NCBI GenBank assembly: GCA_905221605.1
Contig: CAJNDS010002002.1
Coordinates: forward strand, 436,001 to 496,000
From: Symbiodinium natans
Taxonomy: Eukaryota; Sar; Dinophyceae; Suessiales; Symbiodiniaceae
Direction of reading: 5' to 3'
DNA length: 60,000 nt
The notes beneath the pieces are model-generated. The model did not search any database. It had not been told where the DNA came from and saw nothing but the letters and a program-made list of their open reading frames with translations. Shown piece after piece: positions 43,574 to 54,558 of this stretch. The number at the start of each line of letters is the position of its first letter. Position 1 is the first letter of the stretch. The position numbers and the translations under genes were made by a program.

Positions 43574-45725
43574 GTGTGCTCAAATCTAAGCGCTGGGCGC
43601 CCTGCCAAGATGCTTGGCATGAGGTGCCCAAGGGAGAGCCTAGTGTCCTGGCCGCGATCGCGCAGCAGTCACGTTCCGTTCTTCAGGATCTGCAGGGCAG
43701 CTTAAATCTAAGGCCCAGACCCCCTCAACCGCGTGCATGCTAGATTCATGCGTACCTTGCGCAGCCATCTGCCAGCAGGAAATCTCGAACCAGAACCAGC
43801 CGCGGCAAGCACACCCATGAGCATCGTGAAAGCTTTGAGGAGCTGCGAAGTATGGCACAAAAAAGCAGCAGCTCGATGCGCACAAGCTGGCGAGGCTCCG
43901 ACGCCAATGCCTGAAGCGTGGACGCTGCCCTTGCCAAGCGTAGCGAGACCCAGCCTGCTCATTGTGTCCACTCAAGGACCTCTGTTGGGTTGTCGTATTG
44001 GATAACTGCGCATTGGCTGTGCAGGGCCTGGGATGCCATGAAGCCCTAACCTCCTGAGCAGAGAAGCTTCACCAGGACAATTACGGGATTCGGGAGGCTT
44101 GCTTAGCAACGGCTTAGTAGGTGTACAGCTGCAATTTCTGCCATGAGTCCGACTGAAATCATCCGCAAAGTTGCAGCAATTGCGAGTCAAGATATCGTAG
44201 TCATCTCCCGGGTACTCCTGCCAGCGATGCTTGTGGCCAAGTTGGGAATGATCACTGCGGCATGGCTGCCTCCAACATCTGCGACACGATCTCCGCGATA
44301 TCTTCCTGAATCAGGGTAGCGTTGTTGTTTCTGACACAACTTCCATGGAGGCAGGCAACTGCGAGCGAGTGGCTGGGCTGCAGTCAGTTTCCCCCAACTT
44401 CACCTCATCTGATCAAAGGCCTATCAAAGACTGGGAGAAGCAATAGCAATGCCAAGCCAATTCAATCCAACTTGTTCTCCGGCTTCTACCCCGTCCTAAC
44501 AAAGAGATCTTTGCTTTGAAGCTGGTGGGACAGGTCGCGTCTTGGCAATGTTTCGCACTCCGAGGGACTCCTTTCTCTTTACCCTTCTTGGCTTTCACGG
44601 ACCTTTGGTGCGCAATAAGTTTTGCCGTTTTGCCAGTTTCCTAGCCCCTGCTTTCGCACAAGTACTGCATGTCGGATTGGTGCGGGAAGGCCGCTCCAGA
44701 TTCTTCGGTGTCCGATTTGATTTCAAGTTCCTAGCCAACGTGGCAGGGTGCCACAACAGCTTTTGGCCTCCCTTGCGCACCGTGGCTCACTCTACCATGT
44801 TTTCCATTGCACCTCCCCGCCGCCAACACCGGAACCAAAAACCCGAAGGCCTCGCAGCATGTTGTGAATTCCTGGCCAATATCAACCAGCCCCCGCGCTA
44901 AGGAGGAACAAGGGGCTCCTTGGTCCCGATCCCGCTCCCCCCCCCCATTACACTATGTGGGATAGGATTCGGCCTTGGGTTGTGATCTGCTCCACTGGCT
45001 TTTGCAGCGCGTCCAGGCTGTCTACAGCTGTTGGGGCTCGCAGCTAGGCCGCCACATTCAAAGTGCACACCGGGAATGCACGACACTTTCTTTGCAAAGC
45101 GCCCGGCCCTGAAGCTCGCAGAGTTAAGCACCGGGCTGTTTGTCGATACACGTGGTCCGGGTCGCACCGCGGCTGAAAGCAGCGCAGTCCGGGGGTTGTC
45201 CTGAGCAACTGCCAGGTTTCCGCGCGCAACATGGTACCTACCGCGGCCTTGATGGACTGCCGTCAAAGGACCATTCCAAGCCATCCACCTGGCGTAAGGG
45301 TTCTGACTCCAAGGTTTAGGATTGCCTGGGTTTGGATTTGGGGTAACGGGTAACATTTCCAGGCATGGCTTCAGACACACGTGGCGAGACTTGTTCCCGA
45401 CGTCCAGCCTCGACAGCGGCGTGGTATATCCCGCCAAGACACGTTACCCCCAGCGCCTTCGAAGTCAGCAAACAGCCATTCAAGTCAGCCATGTGAAAGA
45501 CTGAGCTTTTCCGATTCTGGTGCTACATGCAAACTACCAGGCCTTGTTCAGGATAGACACACATTTCTCCTGAAGTATGCTGGGCAACATAAACAAAGCT
45601 CTGCAGGAGCTTCAGACAGTTTGACGCACCGACTGCCAACGCACATGGTCACAACCTCTCGATCCAACGCGCCGTCTGTTTTGCTGCTGGGCAGGCTGGT
45701 GCTTGAGAACATCTAGCGTTCTCAC
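43574..45725. other. Unassigned region
   Basis: At 43640-43975 all three minus frames are open because of GC-rich composition. The plus frame 44542-44901 (119 codons from a real ATG) and plus 45381-45716 have no recognised domain. No repeats apart from a C tract at 44937-44946. Confidence 0.3.
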
Positions 45726-45730
45726 TCTTG

Positions 45731-45958
45731 ATGCGATCGTTCTTATTGCTTCTTCCTTTCTCTATTTGTGTTATGTCACGTAGCAGTACTGCGAGCCTGG
45801 CCGCAGTCGTAGATGTTGAGATACACTGGCCGACGCAGAAGAGGCTGGACTTCCTACAAACATTGCAGGACGCAGACACCCTTACAAAATCTTACAAAAG
45901 GATCTATGAGAGGGGATACGGCGAAAGATTGCCTGGCTACAGGGATCCCTCAACTTGA
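45731..45958 (+). CDS. Small open frame with signal-peptide-like start
   Basis: From an ATG at 45731 the frame reads MRSFLLLLPFSICVMSRSST, a short basic start and hydrophobic core like a signal peptide, and continues for about 75 codons with VDVEIHWPTQKRLDFLQTLQ and KSYKRIYERGYGERLPGYRD to TGA. No family or splice evidence. The pyrimidine-rich DNA coding the hydrophobic part could also be an intron end. Confidence 0.25.
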   Translation: MRSFLLLLPFSICVMSRSSTASLAAVVDVEIHWPTQKRLDFLQTLQDADTLTKSYKRIYERGYGERLPGYRDPST

Positions 45959-47800
45959 TATACTAGTCTTTACAGAGGATGCCTGGAGAGCGCGACGCTT
46001 TCCAGAAGATTGCTCTATATTGGGCATCCTAACAGCTTAAAAAATGCTAGGATCAGATCAGTCACTGGCTTCTGAAGTCCTCCTGCTGCTTGCCGATGAT
46101 GCAAGGAGAGTCCGCGATTGCGCAGGAAGTCAGGTTTGAAGGAACCTGCGCAGCTTTGCGTAGCCGAAGGGATCCAAAACTAGCTCCTGTACAAAAGCCC
46201 GTCGTCTACCTTGTAGTGAAACAGGGTACTAATACTAGCTTGGGATCAACACTGGATCAACCTTCAGACTGTTTTGGGGATTCAGCTCCAGCCTCGTTCG
46301 ACGCAACCCGAGTCAAAACCTTGGCAAACTTCACGTCCTGGGCCAAGCACTGCCAGACCCTAAACTCTGAATCCTACACATCTTTGGCTTGGGCCATAAA
46401 CAGCCTTAAAACCTTAAAACCCTCAGGCCCATAAGCCATGTTAACTCTGAAGACTCTGAAACTCCCCTAGCATCAAGGACGCACTCTCAAGCTTGGCCAT
46501 CTTGGCCCTTCCGAGGTCCTCCGTCTTGACGCGTCCCCGCTTCCAATATCGGTCCACTCCCTGCACGCACTGAGCCGAACCCCAAAAGGGGGATCTGAAA
46601 ACTAAACCTCCCGATGCAGAAGATCCCGCATTTTCCTCCAAGATTGTGCAGGCTCCAAAAGTCGGTGACATGGTTTTACTCATCCCCTCTTAAGGTCTGG
46701 TAGGCAAGGTTCCATTGCAGGGAAAGGCCTTCTTCGTTGATGGGAAGTGCCAAGCTGACCTGAACATTAGCAAAGCTACGACTCAATATGCAAGAGCCAG
46801 AAAACATCGTCTTCCTTACCTTGTCTCAGGCATGCTTATGACAAAACATGTGAAGCGAAGCACGGACATTGTGGATCACCCCACGATGTGAGAGTGAGGT
46901 TGCCTGGAGCTGAGTATGTAGCTTCAAGGCCCAGAATTCTGCATTCCTCCCAGCAAAAGTGCCCTGGCAGGTCACATGGATCGTGCAATTTCTGCCGCGG
47001 GGGCACCTTCGTTTAACCAAGACCAACGGCACACAACTCGGAAGCGCCTCTATGCGAGAGTTGCTGTGCGTAACCAAGAGAATCCGAAACCATGGGCCAT
47101 CATCTTGCCTCAGGCCCCAAGAAAGATCAACAAGTGCAACTGAGTGTCAATGTGTGTTATGTGGCTTGTTCTCAATAAGCCCCAAATAATTGTACAACCC
47201 CTGTAAGGAAGCCCAATGAAGACCTATAGTTTTGAGAATCCCCATGTAAAACACTAAGAACGGCGCTGCAGCACATTGTCGCCACGCGGTGACATGCTGT
47301 CACTCAGCAATACAGACCCAAGCGACTAAGTGACAGCTGGCACAAGCATTGTCGCAACATCAATCGGTAAAACTGCTTTGTGCATATGCTGCCAATAACT
47401 TGGGCGGTCGTGTGTGCATTGAAAAGAGCGGTCGTCTCAAGGCTGGCTAGCACTCTTCCAAAAATCGCAGATTGAAGGGTTCTCCTCATGAATGGCATGG
47501 CTGCGTTTAGTCTGCAAATTAACTTGAGAATAAGGCCATGAAAGCTATGTCGCAAGAGTCTAGGGCACACTTTTCGGGCAGCGCTGTCGTGCATTCTTGT
47601 GAAAAATGGTTACGTTGGGGTTTAAGGGCTAGGCCTCGTTAGACCAGTAGGCTGTTACATAATGTTGTGCAATGCTGTACGTGCAAGGTCATGCGAATAA
47701 CGGTGTGGAAAAACTCCTCGTTCGGACCAAACGAAGCGCCATTTCCATACCACAGCTAGGCGCCGGTTCACAAGGGTTCAGGCTGTAGGGTAGGCTGCAT
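45959..47800. other. Unassigned region
   Basis: Short frames on both strands without recognisable domains. Some CCTTAAAACC/AAACCCTAAAC-like words appear at 46350-46440. Confidence 0.3.
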
Positions 47801-47807
47801 GCTACAC

Positions 47808-48040
<233 letters not shown>

Positions 48041-48082
48041 CGCCGACCTCGGGCGAAGGCGGCGCTTGAAGGCTTTGTTTCC

Positions 48083-48150
48083 ACCACCGCCCGCACCACC
48101 GCCCGCCCCCACCGCCCCCCGCCCATCAACCTCCACCACCCTCACTTTGT
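48083..48150 (+). repeat. C-rich element CACCGCCC..CCATCAACCTCCAC, copy 1
   Basis: Contains CCCACCGCC then CCCATCAACCTCCAC and CCCTCAC. The same words recur in order at 53612-53665, on the far side of the satellite block. Confidence 0.65.
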
Positions 48151-48179
48151 TGTTGGTACTGACCGGTAGAGCAGTTCTG

Positions 48180-48383
48180 TTAGGCCAAACGCCTCACACG
48201 TCGCAAAGTCCGCTGTGGGAGTGTGTTCCAGTGCACTTGCTGGATACTGAAAAGGATGGGCACTCTGCCTTCGTCAAGGAACCCTGTGGTTTTGTTAGCT
48301 GGAGGCTTGGTGTCGAGCCATAGAGTCAACTTTTCAGTGATCCTTGCGCTTCGAGAAGGAACACTTGGTGCCACTAGGGGCAT
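48180..48383 (-). pseudogene. Protease-region remnant of a copia-like element
   Basis: The minus frame reads DEGRVPILFSIQQVHWNTLP then RTLRRVRRLA. In dinoflagellate copia polyproteins I recall a block of the form (D)xGxVPILLSxxQM after the protease site, which this matches. It lies about 0.6 kb downstream of the gag-like remnant on the same strand, in the expected gag-then-protease order. Single-frame support, short, with no catalytic DTG/DSG visible. Confidence 0.4.
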
Positions 48384-48539
48384 AGGAGAAGGTAATCCGC
48401 CCTTCCATTTGTTTTTGCCTTTTCTTTTCCTTTTCCGTAGAAGCTGGAGTTGTGGCTATCGTCTTCGCCGGTGTGAGCAAAACCTTTTCGGCCGGACTCA
48501 AGCGTCCTCGTCTTCGGCCTTTTCCTTTTCTTCGGCCAT

Positions 48540-48690
48540 CAGAAACTACGAATCAGAAACTAGCTGCGAATCAGAAACTCCGAATCAGAAACTGCCCCGA
48601 TTCAGAAACTCCGAATCAGAAACCGCGCATCAGAAACCTGCGCCTCAAAAAACCGTGCGAATCAGAAACTGCGAAGCCGAAACCTGCTGG
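48540..48690 (+). repeat. Tandem (GA)ATCAGAAACT repeat
   Basis: About eight copies of CGAATCAGAAACT or CGATTCAGAAACT on a spacing of 13-23 bases; related to the GATTCGGAAACT array at 32.0-32.3 kb. Confidence 0.75.
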
Positions 48691-48914
48691 ATAGGAGGGT
48701 GCGGGGGGTAAGCGCGTGCAGGTTGCCTGCGCATGACAAACAAACCTGCTCGAATGTCGGAGAAAACTGTGCCTGCTGGATGGGGCTGGGGGTGGGGTGG
48801 GCGGGGTGGGAGTTGGGGGGGTGGGGGGGTTTCTTGCCTGCTCGGCGCATTTGGGGTCTGCGCCTGAGACGTCCTCCTCATCTTCATCGGCTATGAAACC
48901 TTCTTCAAGGGTGT

Positions 48915-49248
48915 CTTCGTCTTAAGCCCAATAGCCGAATTCGTATCTTTACGTACACAGTGAGGGTCATACTGGAGATCCTGCTAAAGGTAGACGTGTT
49001 GACTACCTCTAACGAAATACGGGGCCGTAGAAACCTTTTAAAGTATTCTTAGCCGTGGTCTGGGTCCCGTAGTCGGTCGTTGTCCAACAGCTCTTGTACT
49101 TTTCGGCTAACTCAAACGGCCGGGTTGTTGAGGAGCGCCCTTGCCTCGGCTCAGTCGTTCTTGCGACCCAGTCGTCGACCAGCTCTTCGTACTCGAACCA
49201 TATGATACGTATGATCCCATGAAATCCAGGAGGAATTTTGGGAGCCAT
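48915..49248 (-). pseudogene. Gag-like remnant of a copia-like retrotransposon
   Basis: From an ATG at 49248 the frame reads MAPKIPPGFHGIIRIIWFEY then EELVDDWVARTTE and ends at 49009 after TLKGFYGPVFR. The WFEYEELVDDW motif and a later (Y/F)F..L segment recall the gag N-terminal domain of dinoflagellate copia elements. In a neighbouring frame the protein seems to resume as FVRGSQHVYL, a stop, then QDLQYDPHCVRKD, so at least one frameshift and one stop are present. With the protease-like remnant at 48.2-48.4 kb it outlines a dead minus-strand element, interrupted by microsatellites. Confidence 0.5.
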
Positions 49249-49466
49249 AGTGGCGCCTTGGGGTAGGCGAGAACAACTGCTGGCCGCTAGTGACGCTAGT
49301 GCGGCTGGGTCCTGGGACCGTCGAGTTACCCGGTTTCTTGGCCCCCTGAGAGGAAACCTGCACCATTGGATTCTGAATCAGACGTGACCTGGTGCTTACT
49401 AGTAGGCGAGCTCGGTACGGCTCGCCACTAGTGTGGCTTCTGTCACTTAGTACTGCACCGACCTGT

Positions 49467-52400
49467 GAAGTCACGAAGCTGACCGGTCAATTTTGTGGGG
49501 CTTGATATGACAGGGGACGGGCGGTTTTGGGGATAGTCAAGTCTCGTTAAAGCTATTTTCAAACTATTTGGACCAACGAAATAGCCGGACAGTTCGTCAC
49601 GAAACTGACCGGTTAATGTTGTGGGGCCAGCCACAAAGAAGCGAAACATTCCTGCAAGTAGCCGGCAGGGCCAGCAAACAAGATGCGAAACATTAGCGCC
49701 TTCGTTCTGGCATTTTGCATCTATCCCCAGAACACTGCAAGCAACATATTCAGCCATTGTGTACTTGGCCTCTTGAATTTTTGAGAAAGAGAGATCTCCT
49801 TCTTATTTAGTGCTGTCGTTTTGGCATTTTGTATCTGCACTTCTTTCTTGCAGTTCGTGTTCAAGGGTCTGAGTCTAGGGTTTAGAGTCAACAATTGTTC
49901 GGACAGTTGTGAAGTCACGAAACTGACCGGTCAATGTTGCGGGGCTTGACATGACAGGGAGTTCGTCACGAAACTGACCGGTTAATGTTGGGGCCCGGCT
50001 AGTCAAAAAAGGAACAGAACAATACAAAAACAGTATTCACCAATTATTTACTTTGCCTCAGTTTTTGAGAAAGAGAGATCCCCTACTATTTTTTTGGCAC
50101 TGTCGTTTTGGCATGTTGCATCTTTCAGTTCGTGTTCAGGGTTGAGGGTTTAGGGTCTATGTCAGAAGTTGCGGAACAACGAGTTCTTCGGACATGTGAA
50201 GTCACGAAACTGACCGGTCAATGTTGTGGGGCTTGACATGACAGGGGGTGGGCAATTTTGTGGATAGTCAAGTCTCTTTAAAGATATTTCAAACTTTTTG
50301 GATCAACGAAATAGCCGGACAGTTCGTCACGAAACTGACCGGTCAATGTTTGTGGGGCCAGCCACAACGAAGCGAAACATTCCTGCAAGTAAGCGGCAGG
50401 GCCAGCAAGCAAGATGCGAAACATTAGCGCTTTCGTTTTGCCATTTTGCATCTATCCCCAGAACAATGCAGAAAAATATTCAGCCATTATTTTACTTGGC
50501 CTCTTGAGTTTTTGAGAAGCAGAGGTTTAGCGCTGTCGTTTTGGCATTTTGCATCTGCACTTCTTTCTTGCAGTTCGTGCTCCAGGGTCTAGGGCTTAGA
50601 GTCAACAACTATTCGGACAGCTGTGAAGTCACGAAACTGACCGGTCAATGTTGTGGGGCTTGACATGACAGGGGACGGGCAGTTTTGGGGATAGTCTCTT
50701 TAAAGCTATTTCAAACTTTTTGGACCAACGAAATAGTCGCACAGTCCGTCACGAAACTGACCGGTTAATGTTGTGGGGCCCAGCAAACAAGATGCGAAAC
50801 ATTAGCGCTTTCGTTTTGGCATTTTGCATCTATCCCCAGAACAATGCAGAAAAATATTCAGCCATTGTGTACTTGGCCTCTTGAATTTTTGAGAAGGAGA
50901 GATCTCCTTTGTGTTTAGCGCTGTCGTTTTAGCATTTTGCATCTGCACTTCTTTCTTGCAGTTCGTGCTCAAGGGTCTAGGGCTTAGAGTCAACAACTAT
51001 TCGGACAGCTGTGAAGTCACGAAACTGACCGGTCAATGTTGTGGGGCTTGACATGACAGGGGACGTGCAATTTTGGTGATAGTCAAGATTCTTTAAAGCT
51101 ATTCCAACTTCTTGGACCAACGAAATAGCCGGACAGTTCGTCACGAAACTGACCGGTTAATGTTGTGGGGCCAGCCACAAAGAAGCGAAACATTCCTGCA
51201 AGTAGGCGGCCGGGCCAGCAAACAAGATGCGAAACATTAGCGCTTTCGTTTTGCCATTCTGCATGTATCCCCAGAACAATGCAGAAAAATATTCAGCCAT
51301 TATTTACCTTGGCCTCTTGAGTTTTTGAGAAGGAGAGATCTCCTTTGTATTTAGCGCTGTCGTTTTGGCATTTTGCATCTGAACTTCTTTCTTGCAGTTC
51401 GTTTTCAAGGGTCTAGGGCTTAGAGTCAACAACTTTTCGGACAGCTTTGAAGTCACGAAACTGACCGGTCAATGTTGTGGGGCTTGACATGACAGGGGAC
51501 GTGCAATTTTGGTGATAGTCAAGATTCTTTAAAGCTATTCCAACTTCTTGGACCAACGAAATAGCCGGACAGTTCGTCACGAAACTGACCGGTTAATGTT
51601 GTGGGGCCAGCCACAAAGAAGCGAAACATTCCTGCAAGTAGGCGGCCGGGCCAGCAAACAAGATGCGAAACATTAGCGCTTTCGTTTTGCCATTTTGCAT
51701 CTATCCCCAGAACAATGCAGAAAAATATTCAGCCATTATTATTTACTTGGCCTCTTGAGTTTTTGAGAAGCAGAGATCTCCTTTGTGTTTAGCGCTGTCG
51801 CTTCGGCATTTTGCATCTGCACTTCTTTCTTGCAGTTCGTGCTCAAGGGTCTAGGGTTTAGAGTCAACAACTGGACAGCTGTGAAGTCACGAAACTGACC
51901 GGTCAATGTTGTGGGGCTTGACATGACAGGGGACGGGCAATTTGGGGATAGTCAAGTCTCTTTAAAGCTATGTCGAATTTTTTGGACCAACGAACTAGCC
52001 GGACAGTTCGTCACGAAATTGACCGGTTAATGTTGTGGGGCCAGCCACAAAGAAGCGAAACATTCCTGCAAGTAGGCGGCAAGGCCAGCAAACAAGATGC
52101 GAAACATTAGCGCTTTCGTTTTGCCATTTTGCATCTATCCCCAGAACAATGCAGAAAAATATTCAGCCATTATTTACTTGGCCTCTTGAGTTTTTGAGAA
52201 GCAGAGATCTCCTTTGTGTTTAGCGCTGTCGTTTTGGCATTTTGCATCTGCACTTCTTTCTTGCAGTTCGTGCTCAAGGGTCTAGGGTTTAGAGTCAACA
52301 ACTGGACAGCTGTGAAGTCACGAAACTGACCGGTCAATGTTGTGGGGCTTGACATGACAGGGGACGGGCAATTTGGGGATAGTCAAGTCTCTTTAAAGCT

Positions 52401-52800
52401 ATGTCGAATTTTTTGGACCAACGAACTAGCCGGACAGTTCGTCACGAAATTGACCGGTTAATGTTGTGGGGCCAGCCACAAAGAAGCGAAACATTCCTGC
52501 AAGTAGGCGGCAAGGTCAGCAAACAAGATGCGAAACATTAGCGCTTTCGTTTTGCCATTTTGCATCTATCCCCAGAACAATGCAAAAACATATTCAGCCA
52601 TTATTTACTTGGCCTCTTGAATTTTTGAGAAGCAGAGATCTCCTTTGTGTTTAGCGCTGTCGTTTTGGCATTTTGCATCGGCACTTCTTTCTTGCAGTTC
52701 GTGCTCAAGGGTCTAGGGTTTAGAGTCAACAACTGGACAGCTGTGAAATGACAGGGGACGGGCAATGTTGGGGATAGTCAAGTCTCTTTAAAGCTATTTC
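49467..52800 (+). repeat. Satellite array, monomer about 431 bp, eight copies plus a truncated ninth
   Basis: Monomers start (GAAGTCACGAAACTGACCGG) at 49467, 49911, 50198, 50625, 51013, 51449, 51883 and 52314, with a broken one at 52745. Spacings are 444, 287, 427, 388, 436, 434, 431 and 431, so the right end is most regular and the left end carries deletions. Each monomer is itself partly duplicated: TGACCGGTCAATGTTGTGG and, about 125 bases on, TGACCGGTTAATGTTGTGG; and ATTAGCGCTTTCG..CATTTTGCATCT followed by TTTAGCGCTGTCG..CATTTTGCATCT. Frames of about 60 codons recur once per monomer and do not look like selected proteins. Confidence 0.95.
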
Positions 52801-52810
52801 AAACTTTTTG

Positions 52811-53410
52811 GCATCTTGATCCAGGTTTCAAGTTGGGGCCAAGAGGGGCATCTTGGCCGGATCCAGGTTTCAAGTTGGGGCCAAGAGGGGCATCTTGGCC
52901 GGATCCAGGTTTCAAGTTGGGGCCAAGAGGGGCATCTTGGCCGGATCCAGGTTTCAAGTTGGGGCCAAGAGGGGCATCTTGGTCGGCCAAGAGGGGCATC
53001 TTGGCCGGATCCAGGTTTCAAGTTGGGGCCAAGAGGGGCATCTTGGCCGGATCCAGGTTTCAAGTTGGGGCCAAGAGGGGCATCTTGGCCGGATCCAGGT
53101 TTCAAGTTGGGGCCAAGAGGGGCATCTTGGCCGGATCCAGGTTTCAAGTTGGGGCCAAGAGGGGCATCTTGGCCGGATCCAGGTTTCAAGTTGGGGCCAA
53201 GAGGGGCATCTTGGTCGGCCAAGAGGGGCATCTTGGCCGGATCCAGGTTTCAAGTTGGGGCCAAGAGGGGCATCTTGGCCGGATCCAGGTTTCAAGTTGG
53301 GGCCAAGAGGGGCATCTTGGCCGGATCCAGGTTTCAAGTTGGGGCCAAGAGGGGGCATCTTGGCCGGATCCAGGTTTCAAGTTGGGGCCAAGAGGGGCAT
53401 CTTGGCTGCC
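52811..53410 (+). repeat. 42-bp tandem array with 232-bp higher-order period
   Basis: Thirteen near-identical units of GGATCCAGGTTTCAAGTTGG, GGCCAAGAGGGGC and ATCTTGGCC. Twice (52979 and 53211) a unit is shortened by 20 bases to TTGGTCGGCCAAGAGGGGC, 232 bases apart (five units plus the short one). One unit near 53350 has an extra G. As 42 is a multiple of three, frames of 134-215 codons are open on both strands at once; no start or splice context supports a protein. Confidence 0.95.
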
Positions 53411-53713
53411 TACAAGTAGGCGGCGGGACCAGAAATTGTAGCAGGCCCGTGGTATCTCGGTGAGATGTACACAACAACAGAAGCTAGACTCTAAGCGCTT
53501 TTGTTCTACTCAAACACTGTTATACATGCTGACACAGCATTATACTGTTGCTGTAAGATTAGATGTGATCCCTTCAGGGGCCTTACTTTTCACATAACCC
53601 CCCACAACTCACCGCCCACCCCCACCGCCTCCCCATCAACCTCCACTCTCACTACCCTCACCGCACCGCTTCTATCCCCCCTACCCCGCTATCCGAACGC
53701 TATCCGTGCTGAC
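53411..53713 (+). repeat. Array flank with C-rich element copy 2
   Basis: 53405-53420 returns briefly to satellite-like text (AAGTAGGCGGC). 53600-53690 is pyrimidine-rich and repeats the CACCGCC..CCATCAACCTCCAC words of 48083-48150. Confidence 0.55.
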
Positions 53714-54558
53714 ATGGAGGTGCTTCCTACAGACACCTCGAGAAACTGGGGTGAGCAAGTCAAAATCAGCAAGACTCCATGTTTGCTTATCGGTGCACAG
53801 CCTGATTTCGGCAGCTCTGCTTTTGACAAAAGAGCTCGCTTGCTGGGTGGGTGGTTGTCATGCACTGGGAGACATTTGGGCTTCATCAAAAAACTGTTGG
53901 CAGGCTCATTGAATCGTCAGTGGTGAGGTCTCTGATCTATGGGGTGGACACAAAACTCTGAAGGTTGTCTTGAATACCGTTGTCAGAGGTGGTTTACACG
54001 CTCGGTTCACAGAGATGCAGGAATCGCAGATCACAGCCGTTGACTTGTTAGAGCGCTTGCAGTTGGCATCAGTTCACCTGTATGTTGCACGTTCTCAGCT
54101 CCGATGTGCCATGTTGCACGCCTTCCTAAAGACCGAGTGGAGAAACGGGTTCCTTTTGGCTGGTTAACGGGGATACCGAAAAAGCAAAAGGACGAGGTCA
54201 CATCAGAAAAAAGGTGAAGTGTTCAATTTTGCAAAGGCTGTGCCGCCACGCCATTTTTTGCAGAACGAACGCACGAACATGTGCGAAGAACTACCCTTCT
54301 CGACGAAGAATGAGGATGCTGCTGTCAAATCTTTCAAACGTCTGGAGAGTGAACTGCCTGAGCAGACCAAGAGGTGTGAAGACGAAATGGGCCAAGTACG
54401 GCCAAGTCATACTTCAAGCGCTGAACGAAGTTGTATTTGACATTCGTCTTGGTGCCGATAACCCAAAACGCGAATTGCCAGATCTGTCTGGCTGTCACCG
54501 TGCTCTCCAAGCGGGCAGCTATCAACTGATGCTTGCTGGGTTAGAAACCTTTGGCTAG
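53714..54558 (+). pseudogene. Decayed coding region, unknown protein
   Basis: Protein-like segments follow each other on the plus strand. Segment 1 (from ATG 53714 to 53926) includes PCLLIGAQPDFGSSAFDKRA. Segment 2 (another frame, to TAA at 54167) includes QESQITAVDLLERLQLASVH and LHAFLKTEWRNGFLLAG. After this in-frame stop, the same frame goes on (GEVFNFAKAVPPRHFLQNER, then FKRLESELPEQTKRCEDEMG). At about 54380-54400 it shifts by one to YGQVILQALNEVVFDIRLGA and ends at TAG 54556-54558. One GTGAGC donor sits at 53752 and one GTGAGG at 53923, so part of the breakage may be introns. The in-frame stop and the overlapping frameshift point to a pseudogene. No family recognised. Confidence 0.5.

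Noticed and set aside
43640-43975. Three simultaneous minus-strand frames upstream of the four-exon gene
   Set aside because: All frames are open because of GC-rich composition; no frame is preferred.
52816-53463. Long frames of 134-215 codons on both strands (plus GSRFQVGAKRGILA repeats)
   Set aside because: The 42-bp unit is a multiple of three, so nearly every frame is open at once; no start or splice context.
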